Position numbers and translations under genes: made by a program
The notes under the pieces: model-generated
Seen by the model: the letters and a program-made list of their open reading frames with translations, nothing else
What the model was told of the DNA's origin: nothing
The model's database searches: none
Part shown: positions 18,035 through 25,444 of the stretch, one piece after another
Layout: each line of letters starts with the position of its first letter
How positions within the stretch are numbered: the first letter of the stretch is position 1
NCBI GenBank assembly: GCA_017614315.1
Contig: JAGACA010000013.1
Location: 1 to 64,000 of the forward strand
Direction: 5' to 3'
DNA length: 64,000 nt
Source of the DNA: Clostridia bacterium
GTDB lineage: Bacteria > Bacillota > Clostridia > Christensenellales > CAG-138

Positions 18035-18221
18035 CTTCTCCTTTGAGCATCTTTGCCGCCCTCAGAAAGTCGCCCCTATCGAGCATTACCGTCCGCCCGC
18101 AGAAGACGCATTTTATCTTTACGTCGGCGCCCGTCCTCGTGATCTCCCATTCGTTGGCGCCGCAGGCGTGCGGCTTGCGCATTATCACGCGGTCTCCGAC
18201 CTTGAAATCGTTGGATATCAT
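18021..18221 (-). CDS. DUF951 family small protein
   Basis: The protein has 66 residues. The family pattern is clear: FKVGDRVIMRKPHACG, then EWEITRTGADVKIKC, CxxC (CVFCGRTVML) and an RxDF segment. DUF951 is a short single-domain family, widespread in Firmicutes, with an OB-like/SH3-like predicted fold and a probable metal site; its function is not established. It sits between the sortase gene (4 bases upstream) and lepB (overlap), so it is cotranscribed with them. Confidence 0.88.
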   Translation of the reverse strand: MISNDFKVGDRVIMRKPHACGANEWEITRTGADVKIKCVFCGRTVMLDRGDFLRAAKMLKGEDDGR

Positions 18222-18225
18222 CCGA

Positions 18226-20208
18226 TCAATTGCCTCCGACCCATCTTAAGAAGAAATACAGCGCGGCGCCCTTCAGCGCGGCAATATGATCGTCGCCGCA
18301 GGTGTAGAGCGTCATGAACCTATCCTCGAGCACGACCTGTACCTCGTATCCGAGCTGGTTCCGTTCGAGCTGATACATGATCCATTCGAGCTTCTGCTCG
18401 TCGGTCTTCCTGTCGTAGGTGAGGGGCCAGTTGAGGTTGTAGAGCCTCGAAGACATGTACTCGTTCGGGAACGCGCCCTCCTCGTACATCGCCCATACCT
18501 CCCACCAGCCGCTTTCGCCGTAAACGTTTATGTACCAGACGCGGTTCTCGTAATCGTTCAGCGTCTCGCTCCTGTCCTGAATAACGTGGAGCTCGTGGAA
18601 CATGGTTCCGGTCGGGCGCGAGTTATGCCCCGCGATGACTATATTGCCTGTGGGCTTCTCATAGAAGTACGATATGCAGCCCCTTGCCAGTGTCTTTCTG
18701 TCTATGCCGTGATACTGATAAAAGAAATCGTCGCCGTAGAGTATCGGATAGCAGATATTGGTGTCGGGGAGCTCAATGTATCCCGTCGCGTCGGGGTTTA
18801 TGCGGCGGGCGACCGCAAGAGGCGTCGTGTACTTGTCCGTCTTGGCGTACTGGTCTATCGCGCCGCCGGACTGCGCTTCCTTGAGAATGAGCTCGATGTC
18901 GCTGACGTCGATCGATCCGGGCAGCTCCTCGTCCACTATTATGTTCGCGGCGCGCAGGTACGCTCCTTCGAGCGGCGCGGAACCGTCGGCGTGCGCCTTC
19001 GCGGCGTCGACATCCGAAAGATCTATCACGCCGTCGCCGTTCACGTCGCCCAAAAGCACGCATACCGCCTCGCGGGAAGCGCCCGTCGCGGGATCGAAAT
19101 AAGTCGTGATCTGACCGGTATGGACGGGTTCGCCGTCCATCTCGGATCCGGGCTGAAGCCCGAGGAGCCAGCCCTCGTCGGTCACGTACGGCAGGAGCCG
19201 CCACCAGCCGACCGTGAGCCTCAGATCGCGGTCCTCACCGAAGCCCTCCGCTCGGCCGCTGCCGTAAAGCACCACCGCGTGCTCTCTGCCCGCAGCGACG
19301 AAGTAGACGTCCTCGACCCCGTATGGAACGAACGGCGCGTCGGTCACGAGGGTCCCTCCCAATGTAACGGCGTACGTCGCGCCCTCCGCGGCGAACACCT
19401 TTATGAGATCGTTTCGGAAGAAGGGCTCCTTCTCCTCGCCGGTCGAAATATCGTAAGTCCTGACCTTTCCGTCCTCGCCGAGCGCCGCGAGGTGATCGGG
19501 AGCGGCGGCGATCGCCACGACGCGGTGCGCGTTGACGGCGTCGTCGAATTCCGCGCCCAGCGTGGTCTTCACGCCGAGCCAGTCGGTCAGCCCCGCGGTA
19601 TAGCTGCCCGCGGCATCGATCATGACGACACGCTTCCACGAAGAGACCTCCGCGCCGGCGCCTTCGCCCGCGGAAACGAGCGTGCCGTCGGCCTTAAGCC
19701 CCACGATATGCGCGTCTCCGAGCTTGATATCGACTATATCCGTCCACTCCTCCGCCTCGGGGAACGGGTTGACCGCGCCCGCGCCGGTGAAGAGGAGCGT
19801 CCCGTCGCCGGTGAGAGCTATCGTTCCCAGATCGTTTGTCGCGACCCTTCTTACGTCGGCCCAGCCGCGGATGTAATTCTGCCCGGCGGTCGGCCTGCCT
19901 ATGAACCGGATCGAGCCGTCGTCGGCCACGCCGAAGGTGCCGTGCTCGTCGGTGACGAGGAATGCGTCCCTTCCGGGGATCTCATTACAAACGAAGTCGG
20001 GCAGTATGGGCTCGGGAGTAACGGGGATCTCGGTCGGCGCCGACGTCGGAGCCAATGTCGTCGCGGGCGTGTCGGTGACTTCAGGCAGCTCTTCCGGAGC
20101 CTTCTTTTCCCTGACCTTCGGCAGTACGACGAACCACACGACCGCTATCGCCGCGGCAAGCGCGGCGAGCGCCGATATCTTGATGATATAGCCCTTTTTC
20201 GTTCGCAT
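18226..20208 (-). CDS. Class B sortase fused to RCC1-like repeats and a dockerin-type domain
   Basis: The protein has 660 residues. I chose the ATG at 20208, with GGAGACGGG before it; it begins MRTKKGYIIK. Order: membrane anchor about 8-28; Thr/Pro/Ala-rich linker 40-65; RCC1/beta-propeller-like repeats about 70-330 (units such as WTDIVDIKLGDAHIVGLKADGT); a dockerin-like pair, GDVNGDGVIDLSDVDAAK near 386 and GSIDVSDIELIL near 429; then a class B sortase domain from about 470. The sortase triad is visible: His in AGHNSR near 528, Cys in LYTCG near 636 and probably Arg in FLRWVG near 654. Sortases join surface proteins to the wall or to each other. It heads the operon that carries DUF951, two signal-peptidase homologues and a GT-C-like protein. 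Confidence 0.85.
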   Translation of the reverse strand: MRTKKGYIIKISALAALAAAIAVVWFVVLPKVREKKAPEELPEVTDTPATTLAPTSAPTEIPVTPEPILPDFVCNEIPGRDAFLVTDEHGTFGVADDGSIRFIGRPTAGQNYIRGWADVRRVATNDLGTIALTGDGTLLFTGAGAVNPFPEAEEWTDIVDIKLGDAHIVGLKADGTLVSAGEGAGAEVSSWKRVVMIDAAGSYTAGLTDWLGVKTTLGAEFDDAVNAHRVVAIAAAPDHLAALGEDGKVRTYDISTGEEKEPFFRNDLIKVFAAEGATYAVTLGGTLVTDAPFVPYGVEDVYFVAAGREHAVVLYGSGRAEGFGEDRDLRLTVGWWRLLPYVTDEGWLLGLQPGSEMDGEPVHTGQITTYFDPATGASREAVCVLLGDVNGDGVIDLSDVDAAKAHADGSAPLEGAYLRAANIIVDEELPGSIDVSDIELILKEAQSGGAIDQYAKTDKYTTPLAVARRINPDATGYIELPDTNICYPILYGDDFFYQYHGIDRKTLARGCISYFYEKPTGNIVIAGHNSRPTGTMFHELHVIQDRSETLNDYENRVWYINVYGESGWWEVWAMYEEGAFPNEYMSSRLYNLNWPLTYDRKTDEQKLEWIMYQLERNQLGYEVQVVLEDRFMTLYTCGDDHIAALKGAALYFFLRWVGGN

Positions 20209-20261
20209 TTTCCCGTCTCCGTTCGAAAATATCATACCGAGTTTATCATACCATAAATACA

Positions 20262-20297
20262 CAAAAAAATAAAGAGGCGAATAATATTTTATCCGCC
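20262..20297 (-). terminator. Terminator downstream of the C-N hydrolase gene
   Basis: Minus-strand stem GGCGGATAA/TTATTCGCC followed by TCTTTATTTTTTT. It separates this transcript from the sortase operon. Confidence 0.85.
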
Positions 20298-20314
20298 CCG
20301 GCATGTTTCCCGTT

Positions 20315-21079
20315 TCAGTTTCCTATGGGTATCTGCGCCCGCGCCCGCGCCGTTTCCGCGGGATCGACCGCGACGTTCACAACGGTCTCGTTTATGCCGG
20401 CGTTCGCGATCACCCGTCCCCATGGATCGACCGCGATGGAGTTCGCGTATGAGACATAGGAAGCGTCCGTGTTCCGCGAAGGAGCGCAGCCGAAAGCGAA
20501 CATCTGGCTGTCGACTGCGCGCGCCCTGAAAAGAAGCTCCCAGTGCATAGGACCGGTCGTCATATTGAACGCCGCCGGGACGAAGAGCATATCCGCCCTC
20601 ATGTCGTTAACGAAGCTCGAAAAGCGGACGTCGAAGCAGACGCACACCCCCGCCTTTCCGAACGGCGTTGGGAACACCGTCGCCGAACCGCCCGCGGAAA
20701 GCGTGTCGGACTCGCGGAAGCTCTGTCCGCCCTCGACGTTTATGTCGAAAAGATGCGCCTTACGGTGACGCGCGATAAGCCCGCCGTCTTTCCCGAAGAC
20801 AAAGCAGGTGTTGTAGATCCTGCCTCCGTCCGATTCCGGCATGCTGCCGCCGATCAGTACGGCATTCCTCTTCGCTGCGATACCGGAAAGCGCCTCCGTG
20901 ACCCTTTCCCCGAAGGGCTCCGCGTTCTTCACGAACGAAGCCGCGTCGTAGGGACAGCAGAACATCTCGGGCAGCATTATAAAGTCCGCGCCGTCCGACC
21001 TTTCGGAAAGCGCCTCCGCGCGGGCGAGGTTTTCGAGCTTGTCTTCCGTGACGGAAGACTGTATCAGCGAAACGATCAT
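20315..21079 (-). CDS. Carbon-nitrogen hydrolase (nitrilase superfamily, omega-amidase-like)
   Basis: The protein has 254 residues. The Glu-Lys-Cys triad is in place: Glu in MLPEMF, Lys in HRKAHLFD and the nucleophile Cys in VCVCFDVRF. The FDINVEGG and FCCPYD stretches resemble omega-amidases (Nit2/YafV group), which hydrolyse alpha-ketoglutaramate or related amides in the cytoplasm. Substrate is inferred, not shown. Its start overlaps the stop of the upstream unknown gene by 4 bases (ATGA), so the two are translated together. Confidence 0.88.
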   Translation of the reverse strand: MIVSLIQSSVTEDKLENLARAEALSERSDGADFIMLPEMFCCPYDAASFVKNAEPFGERVTEALSGIAAKRNAVLIGGSMPESDGGRIYNTCFVFGKDGGLIARHRKAHLFDINVEGGQSFRESDTLSAGGSATVFPTPFGKAGVCVCFDVRFSSFVNDMRADMLFVPAAFNMTTGPMHWELLFRARAVDSQMFAFGCAPSRNTDASYVSYANSIAVDPWGRVIANAGINETVVNVAVDPAETARARAQIPIGN

Positions 21080-21813
21080 TTTCCCCCTCCGATCCTGTAA
21101 TAAACATAGCTTGCGTCCCGCTTCTCGCGCCGCAGCGCGCCTGCGGACATGATCGACCTCGCCATCGCGCCGGCAACGCGGTTGGGTATGCCGAGCGCCT
21201 TTTCGAGCTCCTTTACCGTGAAGCCGTCGAGCCCGTCGGGAAGCAGCATCAGCCAGTCCGCGCTCTCCGCGAATACGCGCTCGTCGGCGAGCGCCGTCGG
21301 AACGAGCTCGAATTTATCGTAGCCCTTGTCGCGGAACCGCCTTTTCGGCTCCCTTTTCACGCGGTATTCGTCCGCGTCGATCACGGGCACGACGATCATG
21401 AGGTTTTTGTCGGAGAGCCTTTTTCTAATATGCATCAGCTCGAAGAACAGGCTCTCGATCCTGCCCTTTTTGGGCGAGCTCCTCGGCTTCGTCATCTCGC
21501 CCGTTTCGGGATCGAGATAGATTATCCTCTTGTTCCGTATCAAGGGGCAGACGAGCGTAACGGGGTATTCCCCGAGGAACACCCCGAGCTTGCGGTCGAT
21601 ATGGAAGAAGCTTCCGGTCTGTATCTCGGTTACTCCGTCCGCGTTGAGTATGTCCGCGAAAAAGCCGCAAAGCTCCGCTTCGTGCTTCGTTTCGTCCGGC
21701 TCGTAATAGTATTTGAGAGCGCTGTGCAGGGTCTTTTCGGCAAGCGTGCCTATGCCGCCCGACTCCCTCGCCTTCGCGCGCTCCACCGCTTTTCGAAAGG
21801 CTTCCGTATCCAT
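21076..21813 (-). CDS. Conserved-looking protein of unknown function with C-terminal winged-helix-like region
   Basis: The protein has 245 residues from the ATG at 21813 (MDTEAFRKAVERAK). I do not recognise it firmly. It is soluble. The middle contains EIQTGSFFHIDRKLGVFLGEYPV and a long helix ending ELMHIRKRL, a layout that could be a divergent nuclease-like fold with an E-x-Q active-site pair, but this is speculative. The last 60 residues (FTVKELEKALGIPNRVAGAMAR then ALRREKRDASYVYYRI) look like a helix-turn-helix. There is no ribosome site; the promoter puts the transcript start on the ATG. It is coupled to the C-N hydrolase gene. Confidence 0.7.
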   Translation of the reverse strand: MDTEAFRKAVERAKARESGGIGTLAEKTLHSALKYYYEPDETKHEAELCGFFADILNADGVTEIQTGSFFHIDRKLGVFLGEYPVTLVCPLIRNKRIIYLDPETGEMTKPRSSPKKGRIESLFFELMHIRKRLSDKNLMIVVPVIDADEYRVKREPKRRFRDKGYDKFELVPTALADERVFAESADWLMLLPDGLDGFTVKELEKALGIPNRVAGAMARSIMSAGALRREKRDASYVYYRIGGGK

Positions 21814-21819
21814 GTAAGA

Positions 21820-21848
21820 ATAATACCATACCCGCCGACGCAATTCAA
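21820..21848 (-). promoter_or_regulatory. Sigma-A promoter giving a probable leaderless transcript
   Basis: Minus strand: TTGAAT, 17 bases, TATTAT. The -10 ends 6 bases before the A of the ATG at 21813, so transcription should begin at the start codon. Confidence 0.6.
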
Positions 21849-21874
21849 TCCGGATCGTGTCCGTCAAAACTTTT

Positions 21875-21889
21875 TATTGTTTTACAATA
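21875..21889. promoter_or_regulatory. Perfect inverted repeat, candidate operator
   Basis: TATTGT-TTT-ACAATA, centred just upstream of the -35 box of the DUF2975/HTH pair and upstream of the divergent promoter. The HTH protein encoded at 22447 is a natural candidate binder (inference). Confidence 0.5.
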
Positions 21890-21897
21890 AATTATTG

Positions 21898-21925
21898 TTG
21901 ACTTTCTTCGTTTTCGGTGTATAAT
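21898..21925 (+). promoter_or_regulatory. Sigma-A promoter for the DUF2975/HTH pair
   Basis: TTGACT, 16 bases, TATAAT. Confidence 0.8.
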
Positions 21926-21955
21926 GGATACAAAGGACCGATAATGGAGGAAATC

Positions 21956-22438
21956 ATGAAACAAAAAACTCTCGCAAGGCTCATAATGGCGGCGATAATA
22001 GGCGTCGCACTGTGTCTTCTTATCGCGTACATATTCATCATACCCGCCTTCGCGGAGCATCTTGCCGGGATCGCAGGCGGCGAATTCGCGTCGTTCAAGA
22101 CCCCCTGGCTCGTGCTCGTTTCGATCACTGCGCTGCCGCTCTTCGCGATGCTGGCGCTGGCGTTCGTCATCGCGGTGAACATTTCCCGCGACCGCTCGTT
22201 CATTATGACGAACGCAAAGCTCCTCGCGGCGATGAGCCTGCTCGCGGCGGCGGATTCGGCGTATTTCTTTGTCGGGAACGTGGTAATGCTCCTGCTCAAC
22301 ATGAATCACCCGGGAGTATTCCTTTTCGACATGATCATCTGCTTCCTGGGGCTTGCCGTGACGCTTATCTGCGCCGCGCTCTCCCACTATGCGCGCAAGG
22401 CCGCCGAGATGAAGGCCGACGCGGAACTGACGATATGA
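21956..22438 (+). CDS. DUF2975-type four-helix membrane protein
   Basis: The protein has 160 residues. The start at 21956 follows GGAGG; an upstream in-frame ATG overlaps the promoter. It has four hydrophobic segments (about 7-30, 50-73, 90-115, 125-145) with the arrangement of DUF2975 proteins. This family is nearly always encoded next to a small YozG-like HTH regulator, as here (stop and next start region overlap within ATGAGG). The pair is thought to act as a membrane-linked regulatory module, but the signal is not known. Confidence 0.75.
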   Translation: MKQKTLARLIMAAIIGVALCLLIAYIFIIPAFAEHLAGIAGGEFASFKTPWLVLVSITALPLFAMLALAFVIAVNISRDRSFIMTNAKLLAAMSLLAAADSAYFFVGNVVMLLLNMNHPGVFLFDMIICFLGLAVTLICAALSHYARKAAEMKADAELTI

Positions 22439-22446
22439 GGCGAAAT

Positions 22447-22689
22447 ATGGACGAATTCGATCTTATTGACCACGGCGAGCTCGTTTTCAACATCGACGTG
22501 ATGCTCGCGAAAAGAAAGATGAAGGTCGGCGACCTTGCCGACAAGATAGGCATAACCATATCGAACCTTTCCATTTTGAAGAACGGCAAGGCGAAGGCTG
22601 TGAAGGTCTCCACGCTCATACGCCTCTGCGAGGCGCTCGACTGCCAGCCGGGCGATCTTATGGAATACAGAAAACCGGAAGGCGACTGA
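22447..22689 (+). CDS. YozG-like XRE-family transcriptional regulator
   Basis: The protein has 80 residues from the ATG at 22447 (GAGG 5 bases before). An alternative ATG at 22435 overlaps the DUF2975 stop as ATGA and would add four residues. The whole protein is a single helix-turn-helix: LAKRKMKVGDLADKIGITISNLS, then the KNGKAKAVKVSTL segment and the ending CEALDCQPGDLMEY, the signature of the small regulators paired with DUF2975. It probably controls its own promoter through the inverted repeat at 21875-21889 (inference). Confidence 0.88.
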   Translation: MDEFDLIDHGELVFNIDVMLAKRKMKVGDLADKIGITISNLSILKNGKAKAVKVSTLIRLCEALDCQPGDLMEYRKPEGD

Positions 22690-22718
22690 CGGCTCGATAC
22701 TTTTCTTCCTCCTTAACG

Positions 22719-22749
22719 AAAAAGCCGCTGCTTTTTAAGCAGCGGCTTT
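22719..22749. terminator. Bidirectional terminator
   Basis: Stem AAAGCCGCTGCT/AGCAGCGGCTTT with A and T flanks, between convergent HTH and DUF1002 genes. Confidence 0.9.
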
Positions 22750-22758
22750 CGTTCGTTC

Positions 22759-23646
22759 TCAGTCGTTGTTCCCGCCGAACCATCTGTTCCAGACGTCGGT
22801 GAAGAAGTCGCCTATCGTCTTGAAGAACTCGCCAATCGAGGTGATTATCGACTGGACGGTCTCGCCGAAGGTCTGCGCCTTTTTGGCGGCGTTCGCCATG
22901 TTGACGAGCCTCTGCTGGATCTCCTCGGCGGAGAGCCCCTCGAACATGCGGGCGAGAGTAAAGACCTGCTTCGACTGTTCGTCGGTGAGGGATACGTTGT
23001 ACTCCGCGGCGATCTCGTTGATGCGCGTCATGACGTCCTCGTCGCTCATGGTACGGGTCTCGTCTAGTATCTTCTTTACGTCGCGGATGATAGCGAGGGC
23101 TTCCTCGGAACCCACGTACTCCGCGAGCTCGCCGGTGGCGATGAGCTCCTCGATGCCGAGATCCTTCGCGGCGGCGTCGAGCATGCGCCCGGTCATGTCC
23201 TCATAGGCCTTGTAGATGCCGGTGAGGGCGGCGGTGCCGCTTAAGGGGCGCGGAGCCCAGATCTTGATATCCGCGTCGGTGATGCCGGCGGAGATAAGTG
23301 CGTTTTCATACATCTCGGCGGTGCAGTAGTTGATGTTGAAGGTCTCGATATGAAGCCCCGAGCCTTCTGCGCGGCCGACGATATAGATGGACGAGAGCGC
23401 GACGCGGCCAAGCCTCTCGTCGGGAAGCTTGCCCTCGAAATACTGGCGCTCGTCGCGGTTGGTGACGGTGAGCACGGGGACGTCCCCGTCCGCCGCGCCG
23501 AAATACGCGAGCGCTTCCTGCTTCTGTTCATCGGTAAGATCGGCGCCGAGGACTATCCTCGCCTCGTTCTCGCCTAGGGCGAAGGCGGCGGAAAAGGCGG
23601 TGAGCGCCATGAACGCCGCAAGCATTATCGTAAGTATTTTTTTCAT
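22759..23646 (-). CDS. Secreted DUF1002 (YpuA-like) protein
   Basis: The protein has 295 residues. It has an N-terminal signal peptide (MKKILTIMLAAFMALTAFSAAFA) and then the DUF1002 domain (VLGADLTDEQKQEALAYFG, TNRDERQYFEGK, ICTAEMYENAL-like stretch, KIWAPRPLSGTAALTGIYKA). The last 40 residues (ETVQSIITSIGEFFKTIGDFFTDV) form an amphipathic helix ending in WFGGNND. The family is found in spore-forming and other Firmicutes, exported, with unknown function. GGAGGT precedes the ATG. Confidence 0.88.
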   Translation of the reverse strand: MKKILTIMLAAFMALTAFSAAFALGENEARIVLGADLTDEQKQEALAYFGAADGDVPVLTVTNRDERQYFEGKLPDERLGRVALSSIYIVGRAEGSGLHIETFNINYCTAEMYENALISAGITDADIKIWAPRPLSGTAALTGIYKAYEDMTGRMLDAAAKDLGIEELIATGELAEYVGSEEALAIIRDVKKILDETRTMSDEDVMTRINEIAAEYNVSLTDEQSKQVFTLARMFEGLSAEEIQQRLVNMANAAKKAQTFGETVQSIITSIGEFFKTIGDFFTDVWNRWFGGNND

Positions 23647-23741
23647 TTTATTACCTCCGAAAAGGAACTCGTTTTTGCTTTTGCCGGGCTGCGCCCGGAT
23701 ACTAATATAACGCGCGGGAACGAAAAAGGTTCCATATATTA

Positions 23742-24623
23742 TTATCCGCGCGCGGCGAGCCTTAAGATCTCCCCCGGCAGAGGCGCCGAGAGCGATACCG
23801 TCTCCCCCGTCATGGGATGCGTGAAAACGAGCCTTGAAGAGTGGAGCGCGGGCCGGTCGATGCGCGGATCCTCCTCGCCGTAGAGCCAGTCGCCGACGAT
23901 GGGGTGACCGATCGCCGCCATGTGCACGCGGAGCTGATGCATGCGTCCCGTCCTCGGCACGAGCCTGACGAGGGTATTCTCCCCGAAGACCTCGACCGCC
24001 TCGTATTCCGTGACGGACGGACGCCCGTCCTCCCTGACCTCCATCTTATAGTGCGAGCCCTCGGGATGCGCGAGCGGGAGCTCGACCGCGCCCTTATCTT
24101 TATCGAAGCGCCCCTTTATGAGGGCGAGGTATTCCTTATAAAAACGCTCGGTGTGCAGAATGCGGATCATGCGCTCGTGCACATATCCGGACTTCGCGGC
24201 GGTCATGAGCCCGCTGGTGCCGCGGTCGAGGCGGCTTACCGTATGCACGAACTCGTCCTCCTTAAAATGCGCGGTCAGCGCATTTTCGACCGATCCGCCG
24301 ACGCCCGCCCTTTCGGGATGCACGGTCATGCCGGCGGGCTTGTTGACGACGGCGAGCCATTCGTCCTCAAAAACTATGTCGAGGGGCGCCTCCATCGGCT
24401 CGAGCCTCTTCGTGTCCGGTGGGTCGCTTATCAGCGCGGTCACGGTATCGCCGGGAGCGCATACCGCGGTGACATAGCACGGGGCGCCGTTTAAGAGTAT
24501 GCCGCCTTCGCGCCGTTTAAGCCTTGCCGTGTGCGAATGCGACATATAAAAGATCTCGTTAAGGATGTGTTTTACCGTCATGCGGGAAGCGTCCTGCGGG
24601 ACGGTGTAGGTCAGTGGCCTCAT
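23742..24623 (-). CDS. RluA/RluD-family 23S rRNA pseudouridine synthase
   Basis: The protein has 293 residues. The N-terminal S4-like region (VKHILNEIFYMSHSHTARLKRR) is followed by the catalytic domain with the invariant Asp in HTVSRLDRGTSGL and the later GRMHQLRVHMAAIGHPIVGD motif. It isomerises specific uridines in rRNA or tRNA to pseudouridine. Which position is modified cannot be read from the sequence. It is the third gene of the ftsH-PHP unit (4 bases after the PHP gene). Confidence 0.9.
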   Translation of the reverse strand: MRPLTYTVPQDASRMTVKHILNEIFYMSHSHTARLKRREGGILLNGAPCYVTAVCAPGDTVTALISDPPDTKRLEPMEAPLDIVFEDEWLAVVNKPAGMTVHPERAGVGGSVENALTAHFKEDEFVHTVSRLDRGTSGLMTAAKSGYVHERMIRILHTERFYKEYLALIKGRFDKDKGAVELPLAHPEGSHYKMEVREDGRPSVTEYEAVEVFGENTLVRLVPRTGRMHQLRVHMAAIGHPIVGDWLYGEEDPRIDRPALHSSRLVFTHPMTGETVSLSAPLPGEILRLAARG

Positions 24624-24627
24624 AAGC

Positions 24628-25443
24628 CTATACGCACTTTTTCCTCAATATCTCTTCGGTCTTTATAAGCTCGTCCGTATCGCGCCAGGCGCAGCCGAGC
24701 TGCGCCTCGGGACGGTGCGGACCGTGGAAGTCGCTGCCGCAGGTGGGACGGAGCGAGAACTCCTCCGCGAGCGACAGGAAGAACGCGGTCTCCTCGGGGG
24801 TCGAGGTCGAGTAATAAGCCTCCACGCCCCAGAGCCCGTGATCGGTCATGTCCTTAATGAGCGCGCGGTGATCGCAGCGCATCTTCATGGGATGCGCGAG
24901 CACCGGATACCCGCCCGCGTCGAGTATCGCCTCGAGCACCTCGGGCATGGCTGGATACTCCTGACGGACGTCGAAGGGGCGTCCCTTGCGAAGGTATTTG
25001 TCGAACGCCTCCGCCGCGGTCTCGCAGTAGCCCGCCGCGACCATGGCGAGGGCGATATTCGATTTGTTTATGAGCCCGTTCGTCGGGGCGATGTGGCCGT
25101 ACACGCTGAAGCCGCCGTCCGCAAGCTTTTTAAGGAGCTTTTCGTTCCTCTCGGCGCGGCGAACGGCATGAAGGCCGATCAGCCCTTTGAGCTTTTCGCC
25201 CTCGGGATCGACGCCGAGGCCGAGCACGTGGAGCTGCGAGGTGAAATCGGCCTCGAGCTCCGTCCCGATAAGGAGCGGTATCCCGAGCCTCTCGGCCGCT
25301 TCCCGCGCACGCGGTATCCCCGCGAGGCTGTCATGGTCGGTAAGGCCTATGAGCGTGAGCCCCGCGGATGCGGCTTCCTCTATTAATTTCTCGGGCGGGA
25401 AAGCCCCGTCCGAGAAATTCGAATGCGTATGCGTATCGTACAT
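24628..25443 (-). CDS. PHP-domain phosphoesterase (RNase AM / nucleoside-bisphosphatase-like)
   Basis: The protein has 271 residues from the ATG at 25443; a TTG 9 bases earlier is also in frame. PHP metal motifs in order: DTHTHSNFSDG at the N-terminus, LTDHDS near 40, GTELEAD near 65, LAHPMKM near 190, and GSDFHGPH near 245. This matches the family that removes phosphate from 3',5'-nucleoside bisphosphates or trims RNA 5' ends. It begins one base after the ftsH stop, so it is read from the same transcript. Confidence 0.88.
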   Translation of the reverse strand: MYDTHTHSNFSDGAFPPEKLIEEAASAGLTLIGLTDHDSLAGIPRAREAAERLGIPLLIGTELEADFTSQLHVLGLGVDPEGEKLKGLIGLHAVRRAERNEKLLKKLADGGFSVYGHIAPTNGLINKSNIALAMVAAGYCETAAEAFDKYLRKGRPFDVRQEYPAMPEVLEAILDAGGYPVLAHPMKMRCDHRALIKDMTDHGLWGVEAYYSTSTPEETAFFLSLAEEFSLRPTCGSDFHGPHRPEAQLGCAWRDTDELIKTEEILRKKCV

Positions 25444-25444
25444 T

